Source: Fibrobacter sp. (GTDB lineage Bacteria > Fibrobacterota > Fibrobacteria > Fibrobacterales > Fibrobacteraceae). From it: a stretch of 64,000 nucleotides of DNA. Positions 16,617 through 23,875 of the stretch are shown in pieces; the stretch's first letter is position 1; each line of letters opens with the position of its first letter. The stretch is taken from NCBI GenBank assembly GCA_017526585.1, contig JAFXRC010000013.1, positions 1 to 64,000 of the forward strand, in the 5' to 3' direction. A program made the position numbers and the translations under genes. The notes beneath the pieces were generated by a model. The model saw only the letters and a program-made list of their open reading frames with translations, searched no databases and was not told the DNA's origin.

Positions 16617-18182
16617 ATGAACGCAGAAATCGAAAAACGCCGCACTTTTGCCATTGTCAGCCACCCTGACGCAGGTAAAACCACCATCACCGAAAAGTTC
16701 CTCTGGTACGGAAACGTCATCCGCGAAGCGGGTCACGTGCGCGCCAAGGCGAACCGCAGCTATACGGTGAGTGACTGGATGAAGATTGAACAGCAGCGTG
16801 GTATTTCGGTTTCGAGTTCCGTGCTGAATTTCCCGTTCGAAGGTTGCATGTTCAACCTGGTTGATACCCCGGGGCACCAGGACTTCTGCGAAGACACCTA
16901 CCGCGCCCTCACCGCCGTGGATGCCGCCCTCGTGCTTATCGATAGCGTGAACGGTGTGGAAAAGCAGACCATCAAGCTCATGGATGTGTGCCGCATGCGC
17001 CATACGCCGATCATCACGTTCATCAACAAGATGGACTTGGATGGCCGCCATGTGCTCGACCTGCTCGACGAAATCGAAAGCATTTTGAAAATAAAGGTCG
17101 CCCCCTTTACGCTCCCCATTGGCGTGGGTAAGCTGTTCAAGGGCGTGTATTCCATTGCCGAAAACACCTTCCACACTTTCAATAAAGAAGAAGGGCATCA
17201 GGAAATCATCCAGATGGAAGGCCCGGACGATTCGCGCCTCGTAGAAATGTGCGGCGAAAACTGGGTCGCCCAGTTCAAGGAAGAATACGAGATGGTGACC
17301 GGTGCCATGGACCCATTCGACCACGAAAAGTTCCTGAAGGGCGAAATGTGCCCCGTGTTCTTTGGTTCTGCGGTGAACAACTTCGGTGTGCGCCAGCTGT
17401 TGAACGCCTTTGCCAAACTTGCGCCGCCTCCGATGGTGCGCGAAACTGACAAGCGCCCGGTGAGCCCCGACGAAGATGCCTTCAGCGCCTTCGTCTTCAA
17501 GATTCAGGCGAACATGGACCCCAAGCACCGCGACCGTACGGCATTCCTGCGTATTTGCTCGGGCAGCTTTACCCGTGGCGAAAAGGTTTACCACGTGCGC
17601 ACAGGCCGCGAAATCCGCCTGGCCGCCCCGACCGCCTTCCTCGCGAAAGACAAGGAAGTCATCGACCATGCCTGGGCGGGTGATATCGTGGGCATTAACG
17701 ACCCGGGACTTTTCCGTATCGGCGATACGCTGACCGACGGCGAAAAAATCAACTTTACCGGCATTCCGGATTTTGCTCCGGAACACTTCGCCCGCGTAAC
17801 GCTTTTGAACCCGCTCAAGAGCAAGCAGATGGCCAAGGGCCTTGCCGAACTCAGTGAAGAAGGTGCAACCCAGCTCTACGAACCGCTCAAGTCGGCAATC
17901 CCCGTGATTGGCGTGGTGGGGGAGTTGCAGTTCGACGTGCTCAAGTTCCGCCTGCAGAGCGAATACGGCGCCGATGTTTCGCTGGACCGCGTGCCCGCCC
18001 ACGGAATCCGCTGGGTGTCTGGCCCCGAAGCCGACATGGCCAAGTTCGCCGAAGAATACGCGATGGACTGCATGATGGACAAGGAACGCAACCTCGTTTG
18101 CCTGTTCCCGAACGAATATCGCCTGAACCTTGCCATCAAGAACTACGAGAACCTAACCTTCGCCGCTACTTCGCAAGGGTAG
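16617..18182 (+). CDS. prfC: Peptide chain release factor 3
   Basis: This is a 521-residue translational GTPase that removes RF1/RF2 from the ribosome after termination. GTP-binding motifs are G1 SHPDAGKTT at residues 15-23, switch regions with EQQRGISVSSS, DTPGHQDF (G3), NKMDLDG (G4, close to the RF3 form) and the downstream domain-II fold. RF3-typical segments include VAPFTLPIGVGKLFKGVY and LNPLKSKQMAKGL. Length matches the family. The ATG lies 32 bases after a TATATT and has no clear Shine-Dalgarno. The downstream FISUMP lipoprotein begins 26 bases later without a terminator, so read-through transcription is likely. Confidence 0.95.
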   Translation: MNAEIEKRRTFAIVSHPDAGKTTITEKFLWYGNVIREAGHVRAKANRSYTVSDWMKIEQQRGISVSSSVLNFPFEGCMFNLVDTPGHQDFCEDTYRALTAVDAALVLIDSVNGVEKQTIKLMDVCRMRHTPIITFINKMDLDGRHVLDLLDEIESILKIKVAPFTLPIGVGKLFKGVYSIAENTFHTFNKEEGHQEIIQMEGPDDSRLVEMCGENWVAQFKEEYEMVTGAMDPFDHEKFLKGEMCPVFFGSAVNNFGVRQLLNAFAKLAPPPMVRETDKRPVSPDEDAFSAFVFKIQANMDPKHRDRTAFLRICSGSFTRGEKVYHVRTGREIRLAAPTAFLAKDKEVIDHAWAGDIVGINDPGLFRIGDTLTDGEKINFTGIPDFAPEHFARVTLLNPLKSKQMAKGLAELSEEGATQLYEPLKSAIPVIGVVGELQFDVLKFRLQSEYGADVSLDRVPAHGIRWVSGPEADMAKFAEEYAMDCMMDKERNLVCLFPNEYRLNLAIKNYENLTFAATSQG

Positions 18183-18208
18183 CTGAAGGGGGGGGGATAG
18201 GAGAGAAC

Positions 18209-19612
18209 ATGAAAAATATTGATTCAAAAAAACATCTTGGATGGAACTTTAGGTGCCATATAGGATGCTTGGCTACTCTGTTGTTTGCATTTATGATGTC
18301 GGCCTGTGGAGGCGACAGTAGCTCAAATGCAGAATCATTGGGAGTATCTTCAAGTGATTCCGAAATCAATTCGTCTGCCGGTGCCGAAGGCATAGATTCC
18401 GACTCATCTGGGGAAAATCTGCTCAGCAGTTCTTCGCGCCAAATCATTGAGCTCCCCACGAGCGTTGCATCTGTTGCTGATTTGAGTGCGTTGGAGTGCT
18501 TTGCCGACCTTAAGGGCAAGGTCGTTTATGTGAACGATCTTGATGACGATTTCGTTTGTGATGGAGAGCAGTTCGTTAATCCTCTGGATTTCGTTACTGA
18601 CGAGTTCCATGTTTTAAATGATGTTGCCGGTGAATTTGATGTCGTTGAATGTGGATTCTCAAGAAAAGGTGGTGTAGTTACCGTAATATTTGCTGGTGAG
18701 GAATTTTATGAGAATATGTCGTTGGCGGTTAACCAAGGTGACATTACAAAGAAAATTCATATTATAGGTAAAAGACTTGCAGATAAATATGCTGATCTTT
18801 GTCAGAACAAAAATGATGACAACGATATTTATGCCATTATGTGCGATGATAGTATTTTGTCTTTTAATCAGGTCTATAGGAATGCTGCAATTTCTGGTAC
18901 CGAAGATTTAGACCCCGCAAGCGAATTGTTGTGCCATACGTTGCTTAAATCTGAAGGATTTTCTGATGAACCTAGTGTCTACAATGCTTCTGCAAACACA
19001 CTGACAGACTTGCGTGATGGAAGTGTTTACAGGACTACCACCATAGCCCCCGCAGGGAGTGATTATTCCGAAGTGTGGATGGCAGAAAACCTAAAATTCA
19101 AAACAGTAAACAGTTATTGCGGCTTTGATGATCCCTCCAGCTGCGATAGTGATGGACGTCTGTATACCTGGGCGGCGGCAATGGGAAAAAGTGATCTCGA
19201 ATGTGGCGTTGGAAAATATTGCGATTTTGGCGATGCCGATGTTCGTGGCCTATGCCCCATGGGTTGGCACCTACCCAGTGCTAGTGAGTGGAAAGCGTTG
19301 TCTAAGGCTTTGGGTGAGCTTACTGCAGGAGCCCAGCTCAAGTCCACCACAGGCTGGGATGAATATAATGGCACAGATGTAAACGGCACCGACGACTATT
19401 CCTTTTCTGCGTATCCTGATTACAGTAGATCAGACGAAGGGCGTTTTTACGGCAAGGGAGAAGGGACTTCTTTTTGGAGTTCTAACGAGTTTACACACTC
19501 GATAGACACGACCCAATATGCGCATGTCATGGCCCTAAATTCTGACGATGAAATACTCATGTCTATGGGGACGAAGAGTTTCGCGTTTCGTGTCCGTTGC
19601 TTAAAGGACTAG
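18209..19612 (+). CDS. FISUMP-domain lipoprotein
   Basis: This is a 467-residue lipoprotein: a long n-region, then CLATLLFAFMMSAC with lipobox Cys, followed by GGDSSS and a Ser/Asp/Glu-rich linker (residues about 33-85). A middle region of unknown type (about 95-265) contains repeated short cysteine-bearing segments with ADLSALECFADLKGKVVYV. The C-terminal FISUMP domain (about 270-467) has LRDGSVYRTTTI, VWMAENLKF, YCG...CDSDGRLYTWAAAM, LCPMGWHLPS, SFSAYPD, FWSSNE and the terminal RVRCLKD. It is likely surface- or periplasm-anchored; function unknown. ATAGGAGAGAAC precedes the ATG. A run of nine G residues at 18188-18196 lies in the leader. Confidence 0.87.
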   Translation: MKNIDSKKHLGWNFRCHIGCLATLLFAFMMSACGGDSSSNAESLGVSSSDSEINSSAGAEGIDSDSSGENLLSSSSRQIIELPTSVASVADLSALECFADLKGKVVYVNDLDDDFVCDGEQFVNPLDFVTDEFHVLNDVAGEFDVVECGFSRKGGVVTVIFAGEEFYENMSLAVNQGDITKKIHIIGKRLADKYADLCQNKNDDNDIYAIMCDDSILSFNQVYRNAAISGTEDLDPASELLCHTLLKSEGFSDEPSVYNASANTLTDLRDGSVYRTTTIAPAGSDYSEVWMAENLKFKTVNSYCGFDDPSSCDSDGRLYTWAAAMGKSDLECGVGKYCDFGDADVRGLCPMGWHLPSASEWKALSKALGELTAGAQLKSTTGWDEYNGTDVNGTDDYSFSAYPDYSRSDEGRFYGKGEGTSFWSSNEFTHSIDTTQYAHVMALNSDDEILMSMGTKSFAFRVRCLKD

Positions 19613-19678
19613 CATCTTTTTTGTCAACTGTTGTTGCTTTTTCTTTGTAAAAATCTATATTCATACACATGAATCGTT
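19602..19678 (+). repeat. 77-bp direct repeat, copy 1
   Basis: It is identical over 77 bases to 20366-20442. It spans the last codons of one FISUMP gene, the promoter region and the first ten bases of the next gene. The copies are 764 bp apart. Confidence 0.9.
19634..19661 (+). promoter_or_regulatory. Promoter of the second FISUMP lipoprotein, predicted leaderless
   Basis: TTGCTT at 19634-19639, 16-nt spacer, TATATT at 19656-19661, then 7 nt to the ATG at 19669. An identical copy lies at 20398-20425 before the next gene. Confidence 0.6.
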
Positions 19679-20376
19679 TGATAAATTTTTTTGAGTGTTT
19701 GGTGTTTTTTGCATCACTTTCCTTTGTTGCCTGTAGTGAGGATTCGTCGTCATCTGCGGATTTTGATGCTTTTTTGTCTGAGATAAATTATGTCGAAGGG
19801 ACTGTTGTCGACTCCCGTGATGGTCAGACCTACAAGACTGTAACAATCGGCTCGCAGACATGGATGGCTCAGAACTTGAACTACCAAACGGCGTATAGCT
19901 ATTGCTACGGCGATGATACAAGCAACTGTGCCAAATATGGTCGCTTTTACAAATGGGTGGCTGCTGTAGGCAAGTCGGAGAGTGAATGTGGCTTTGGCCA
20001 TATATGCTCTCTGCCGTCAGGAAACATTCAGGGCGTGTGTTTCAGTGGTTGGCATTTGCCTTCGCTAACAGAATGGGAAACGTTATTCTCTGTAATTGGT
20101 GGATATTCTAAGGCTGGCAAGGTGCTCAAGTCCACGTCTGGATGGGCTGTCGGCAAAGATTGCATGGATGCCATCGGCTTTTCGGCGTTCGCTACGGGTT
20201 TTAGGAATGGCTATGGTGTTTACGACTTCGAGGGCTACGATGCGAATTTCTGGTGTTCTACAGAGTATGATAAAAGTGGCGCATACAACATGTACTTGCA
20301 CGTCGACTATGACGGTGCGAGCTTGGGCAGCACTGGCAAGGAAGATGGGCTATCCGTCCGTTGCCTAAAGGACTAG
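19669..20376 (+). CDS. FISUMP-domain lipoprotein (short form)
   Basis: This is a 235-residue lipoprotein. The signal peptide ends in FASLSFVAC (lipobox Cys), followed by SEDSSSSAD. A single FISUMP domain follows almost at once (about residues 42-235): DSRDGQTYKTVTIGSQTWMAQNLNY, SYCYGDD...CAKYGRFYKWVAAV, GVCFSGWHLPS, KSTSGW, FWCSTEYD and the end SVRCLKD. The gene together with its promoter forms a 764-bp unit bounded by 77-bp direct repeats, suggesting arrival by duplication or recombination. There is no Shine-Dalgarno; a leaderless start is predicted. No enzymatic role is assignable. Confidence 0.88.
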   Translation: MNRLINFFECLVFFASLSFVACSEDSSSSADFDAFLSEINYVEGTVVDSRDGQTYKTVTIGSQTWMAQNLNYQTAYSYCYGDDTSNCAKYGRFYKWVAAVGKSESECGFGHICSLPSGNIQGVCFSGWHLPSLTEWETLFSVIGGYSKAGKVLKSTSGWAVGKDCMDAIGFSAFATGFRNGYGVYDFEGYDANFWCSTEYDKSGAYNMYLHVDYDGASLGSTGKEDGLSVRCLKD

Positions 20377-20442
20377 CATCTTTTTTGTCAACTGTTGTTG
20401 CTTTTTCTTTGTAAAAATCTATATTCATACACATGAATCGTT
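20366..20442 (+). repeat. 77-bp direct repeat, copy 2
   Basis: It is identical to 19602-19678. It carries the same FISUMP 3' end, the TTGCTT-16-TATATT promoter and the ATG AAT CGT T gene start. Confidence 0.9.
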
Positions 20443-21356
20443 ATTTGATGATTTTTGTGTGTATGGTGCTTTTGGCGACCACGGCGTTTGCGACGCATGT
20501 GGCTGTGCTGGAGACGGGTGTCGATGGAGCCGCCAAGGATAAGGTGCCTTTGTCGGATCGTCAGTACTTGACGAATGTATTGCGCGAAGAAGCAGTGAAG
20601 CAGCTCCCTGCAACAGAAGGCTACACGATTATGACCCGCGAAAACATTCAGCAGATGCTTCCGCCGGGTAAGGTTATCGAAGAATGCGAGGGTAGTTGTC
20701 TTGTAGAAACAGGCAAGAACATCTCCGCCGATTACATTTGCCAGGCGCGTGTGGGCAGTTTCGATGGCGACCTTACGCTTTCTGCAGAATTGTACGAGAC
20801 GGCGGGCAACAAGCTTATCGCAAGTTTCAACGGTCACGGAACGAATTTGAAGGAGCTTTTGGCGCTTATCGAGCGTAAATCCCCGGATTTCTTCATGGTG
20901 GTTAAAAATATGGAAGAACCCGATGAAGAAGACGATGAGTCTGAGGACGAAGAATCAGAGGAAACAGAAGAAGCTCCGCAGGACACGGTGGTTGCTGCTG
21001 CACCTATGGCTGAAGATACGACTCGCGTGAACGCAGCGAACGCCTATGATGAACTCGACGGAAAGTCGGGGCCGCAAGTGGGGGAGAGTATCCCTGCAAA
21101 TGTTGAAGATGACTCTAACGAGAGTAGTATCCATTGGGTGCCGCTGAGTATCAGTGCAGTAGCGCTTGTTGCTGGAACGGTTCTTGCTGTGGTAGGCAAC
21201 AACCAGGCGAAGACCGCTGCCGACAAGGGCGGTGACACCGTGAGTGATTTAAAGAAAAATCGTGATGACGCCAAGACGGGGCAGACCTTGCGTGCCATTG
21301 GCATAGGGGTCGCTATCGCGGGTGCCGTTGGAATCGGGCTGAGTTTCGCGTTCTAG
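20433..21356 (+). CDS. Exported CsgG/TolB-like N-terminal protein with acidic linker and transmembrane hairpin
   Basis: This is a 307-residue protein. A signal peptide (MNRYLMIFVCMVLLATTAFA) precedes an alpha/beta domain of about 130 residues (VAVLETGVDG, LTNVLREEAVKQL, YTIMTRENIQQML, CLVETGKNISADYICQARVG, LTLSAELYE) that resembles the periplasmic CsgG/TolB N-terminal fold. That fold is common in Fibrobacter and often accompanies FISUMP or formylglycine-enzyme-like domains. Residues about 165-190 are highly acidic (EEDDESEDEESEETEE). Two C-terminal hydrophobic segments (about 230-250 and 285-307) flank a Lys/Asp loop. Its promoter and first codons are the duplicated 77-bp repeat, so it shares regulation with the preceding FISUMP gene. 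Confidence 0.7.
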   Translation: MNRYLMIFVCMVLLATTAFATHVAVLETGVDGAAKDKVPLSDRQYLTNVLREEAVKQLPATEGYTIMTRENIQQMLPPGKVIEECEGSCLVETGKNISADYICQARVGSFDGDLTLSAELYETAGNKLIASFNGHGTNLKELLALIERKSPDFFMVVKNMEEPDEEDDESEDEESEETEEAPQDTVVAAAPMAEDTTRVNAANAYDELDGKSGPQVGESIPANVEDDSNESSIHWVPLSISAVALVAGTVLAVVGNNQAKTAADKGGDTVSDLKKNRDDAKTGQTLRAIGIGVAIAGAVGIGLSFAF

Positions 21357-21364
21357 GGAGGGGC

Positions 21365-22747
21365 ATGATGAAGTGGTTTGTAAATAGTGGTTGGTGGTTA
21401 GGAGCGTCATTGCGAGGGAGTGTAACGACCGCGGCAATCGCTAGTATCTTTTCTCTCGTCTGTTTATTCGCCTGCACAGACTATGTGGCAGAAATCGATG
21501 ATCAGATTAAGGATCTTACTCAAGTGGTTGATCCTACGGAGGTTGTTGCTGGGATCATGACTGATTCTCGTGATGGTCAAACCTACAATATTGTGAAAAT
21601 CGGTGGTCAGGTGTGGATGGCAGAGAACCTGAATTACGAAACTGATAACAGTTCTTGCTACAATGATTCTGCAGAGTATTGCGATAAGTATGGTCGGCTT
21701 TATACATGGAGTTCAGCAAATTCTGTTTGTTCCGATGGTTGGCATCTACCCAGTAAGGCTGAATGGGAAACTTTGTTCTTTGCTGTTGGTGGGTTGACTG
21801 TTGTGGATAGGGTTCTTAAGTCAACCTCCGGATGGATGGACGGTAATAACGGAACCGATTCCTTCAAGTTTTCTGTGCTTCCTGCTGGCGGAAGTGTCGG
21901 CGACGAGGGCTATGATGCGCTCTTTTGGACTTCTTCAGAATATAGTCGCGATGACGCATACAGCATGAACTTGGGTAGGATTGTCTATTCTGGCGTAATA
22001 GCTTTTTTGGGCGACAATGTCAAGGACAGAGCCTTCTCTGTCCGTTGCTTAAAGGACGATGGTGAAATGCCTGAATCTTCTCCGGCAATCAAGCAATCAA
22101 GCAGTAGTCAAAGCACAGAATCCCCTTCTAGCAGCAGCCAGGAAGAGCCGGAATCTTCTTCAGGCATTAATTCTGAATTTGTAGACGGCATTCTTATTGA
22201 CCATCGCGACGGTCAAGGGTACAAGACGACCGCCATAGGGTCTCAGATTTGGATGGCGGAAAACCTCAACTACGAAATGGATAACTCTTTTTGTTACGAC
22301 AAAGACACGGGCAATTGTGATAAATACGGACGCCTTTACATATTCGACGCCGCAGAAAAAGCTTGCCCTGGAGGCTGGCATCTACCGTCGCGAACGGAAT
22401 GGGAAAGGTTAATCGCGTCTGTCGGTGGTACGGCGTATGCGGGTAAGGTGCTGAAGTCCTCGGCAGATTGGAACAGTAGCGGCAACGGCACGGATGAGTA
22501 TGGATTCTCGGCGCTCCCTGCAGGCAGTAGAAATGCCCCGGCCGTGTGCCTTAACTGCGCGCTCTCTGCTGGCAGCAGGAATGCCAGTGAGGTATACTCC
22601 GACATTGGACTCCGTTCGAACTTCTGGAGTTCTTCCGAGACTGGCAGCGGCGCGTACTATGTGTACATGTTCTATAATTTGAATATTGCGAACATAAATG
22701 ATTTAGATAAGTCCAACGCATTCTCCGTTCGTTGTCTAAAGGACTAG
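21365..22747 (+). CDS. Lipoprotein with two FISUMP domains
   Basis: This is a 460-residue protein. The N-terminus is unusual: MMKWFVNSGWWLGASLRGSV, then a hydrophobic stretch ending SLVCLFAC (lipobox). FISUMP domain 1 is at about residues 65-235 and domain 2 at about 270-460, separated by a Ser/Pro/Glu linker rich in SSSS. Both domains show DxRDGQ.Y, WMAENLNYE, CDKYGRLY, GWHLPS..EWE, (F/W)(T/S)SSE and end VRCLKD. Domain 2 contains a short internal duplication (LPAGSRNA...LSAGSRNA). GGGAGGGGC precedes the start. Bases 21405-21440 match the dispersed GTCATTGCGAGG repeat, so the region before the signal core appears repeat-derived. Confidence 0.86.
   Translation: MMKWFVNSGWWLGASLRGSVTTAAIASIFSLVCLFACTDYVAEIDDQIKDLTQVVDPTEVVAGIMTDSRDGQTYNIVKIGGQVWMAENLNYETDNSSCYNDSAEYCDKYGRLYTWSSANSVCSDGWHLPSKAEWETLFFAVGGLTVVDRVLKSTSGWMDGNNGTDSFKFSVLPAGGSVGDEGYDALFWTSSEYSRDDAYSMNLGRIVYSGVIAFLGDNVKDRAFSVRCLKDDGEMPESSPAIKQSSSSQSTESPSSSSQEEPESSSGINSEFVDGILIDHRDGQGYKTTAIGSQIWMAENLNYEMDNSFCYDKDTGNCDKYGRLYIFDAAEKACPGGWHLPSRTEWERLIASVGGTAYAGKVLKSSADWNSSGNGTDEYGFSALPAGSRNAPAVCLNCALSAGSRNASEVYSDIGLRSNFWSSSETGSGAYYVYMFYNLNIANINDLDKSNAFSVRCLKD
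21405..21440 (+). repeat. Dispersed repeat GTCATTGCGAGG family inside a coding start
   Basis: It reads CGTCATTGCGAGGGAGTGTA and ends GCGGCAATCG. The same edges (GTCATTGCGAG...GCAATC) recur near 11690-11715 (inverted) and 62003-62034. Here it is translated as part of the signal peptide n-region. Confidence 0.6.
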
Positions 22748-23026
22748 TCGTAGGCTCTCCTCGCTTCAAGTGAATTTGTAATTAAAAATTTTCAAAGGAT
22801 CGGGTATCACGGAGCCTTTTATTGGGGGGGGGTAGGGACCTCACCACCCTGGTGGTCATGCGCACTAAGGGGGAACCTCTAAGTGCTGTCCGACCTAGGC
22901 GAGGGGGTGGGGAGCAACGAAGTGCGATACAGGGGGAGACTTCCCCCTTTATTCTTTTTTATATATTTCCCTTACACAGGCGAGTATTGTGCTTGCCCAG
23001 ATTTTTTAACATCAAAAAGGAAAAAC
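22748..23026. other. 279-base G-rich intergenic region
   Basis: It holds a terminator-like hairpin for the FISUMP gene (about 22793-22822), a run of nine G at 22824-22832, a perfect ACCACC/GGTGGT hairpin (22843-22856), several further runs of four to five G, and a GGGGGAGACTTCCCCC hairpin near 22931-22947 followed by TTTATTCTTTTTT. Then comes TATATATTTCCC, a possible promoter for the DsbA-like gene. No convincing coding sequence is seen. Confidence 0.5.
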
Positions 23027-23761
23027 ATGAAACGTCTCCCCATTGTTGCTATCGCAGTATGCTTCGCTGGTCTCGTCGCCTGTAATCAGGCTTCCGCCGG
23101 CGGTTCGTTCAACCAGCAGGCCAGGCTCGACAACCTGGAAAAGGAATTCAAGCAGGTCAAGGAAGAATTCGAAATCATCAAGTACGCCCTCGACAAGCGC
23201 GGCATTTCCTTGGAACAGGCCCGTGCCGAAATGGAAGCGGACAACAAGGTCTGGGACATTCCCGACGAAGATAGCCCGGTCTTTGGCAACACCAAGAACC
23301 CGAAGCTCACGATTGTTGAATTTACCGAGTTCCAGTGCCCGTACTGCTCCCGTATCGCTCCTGTGATGCAGGAACTCAACAAGAAGTACCCCGACCAGAT
23401 CAAGTTCGTCTACAAGCATTTCCCGCTCAGCTTCCATGCGAACGCCCGTGCCGCCGCTGCATCTTCTATCGCAGCACACAAGCAGGGCAAGTTCTGGGAA
23501 TACCGCTACGCGCTCGCTCCGCATAGCCGCGAACTCTCCGATTCCGTTTATCTCGCCGTCGCCAAGGAAGTTGGCCTGAACATTGAACAGTTCAAGAAGG
23601 ACATGGTGCTTGACTCCGCTATGAACGCCCGCATCGACAAGGATTTCCAGCTCGGAGCCGAAGTCGGCGTGCAGGGTACCCCGAACTTCTACATCAACGG
23701 CAAGCGTCAGGACCGTTTCAGCCCGGATCTCGTCGAAAAGCTCCTGAAGGAAGCCAAGTAA
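23027..23761 (+). CDS. DsbA/thioredoxin-4 family lipoprotein
   Basis: This is a 244-residue lipoprotein with signal core LPIVAIAVCFAGLVAC (lipid-modified Cys19). A coiled coil follows at residues about 33-75 (LDNLEKEFKQVKEEFEIIK). The DsbA/DsbG-like thioredoxin domain has the active-site pair Cys104-Cys107 (CPYC in FTEFQCPYCSR), a helical insertion, and the cis-proline loop GVQGTPNFYING. Predicted role: periplasmic thiol-disulfide exchange (oxidase or isomerase) on exported proteins. The coiled coil could mediate dimerisation as in DsbG/ScsC-like proteins; that is inference. The start is supported by AAGGA six bases upstream, and longer upstream reading through the G-rich spacer is rejected. 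CelF follows. Confidence 0.9.
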   Translation: MKRLPIVAIAVCFAGLVACNQASAGGSFNQQARLDNLEKEFKQVKEEFEIIKYALDKRGISLEQARAEMEADNKVWDIPDEDSPVFGNTKNPKLTIVEFTEFQCPYCSRIAPVMQELNKKYPDQIKFVYKHFPLSFHANARAAAASSIAAHKQGKFWEYRYALAPHSRELSDSVYLAVAKEVGLNIEQFKKDMVLDSAMNARIDKDFQLGAEVGVQGTPNFYINGKRQDRFSPDLVEKLLKEAK

Positions 23762-23766
23762 TTACC

Positions 23767-23817
23767 TAAGCGGTTCAATCTGTAAACGCGACTTCGCTTG
23801 CAGAAGAACCGTTTTTG
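23767..23817 (+). terminator. Intrinsic terminator before celF
   Basis: CGGTTC (23771-23776) pairs with GAACCG (23806-23811) over an inner paired stem, followed by five T. Confidence 0.7.
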
Positions 23818-23875
23818 ACGAAAAAATTTTAATTTCAAAATCAAACTAAAAACACAACTAAAAGGACACGATCAT

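Noticed and set aside
18098..18208. Upstream extension of the FISUMP lipoprotein to 18098
   Set aside because: It would overlap prfC; the ATG at 18209 has ATAGGAGAG upstream and gives a proper lipoprotein signal.
22883..23026. N-terminal extension of the DsbA-like protein
   Set aside because: The extension reads through the G-rich intergenic element; the ATG at 23027 has AAGGA at proper distance and begins a clean lipoprotein signal.
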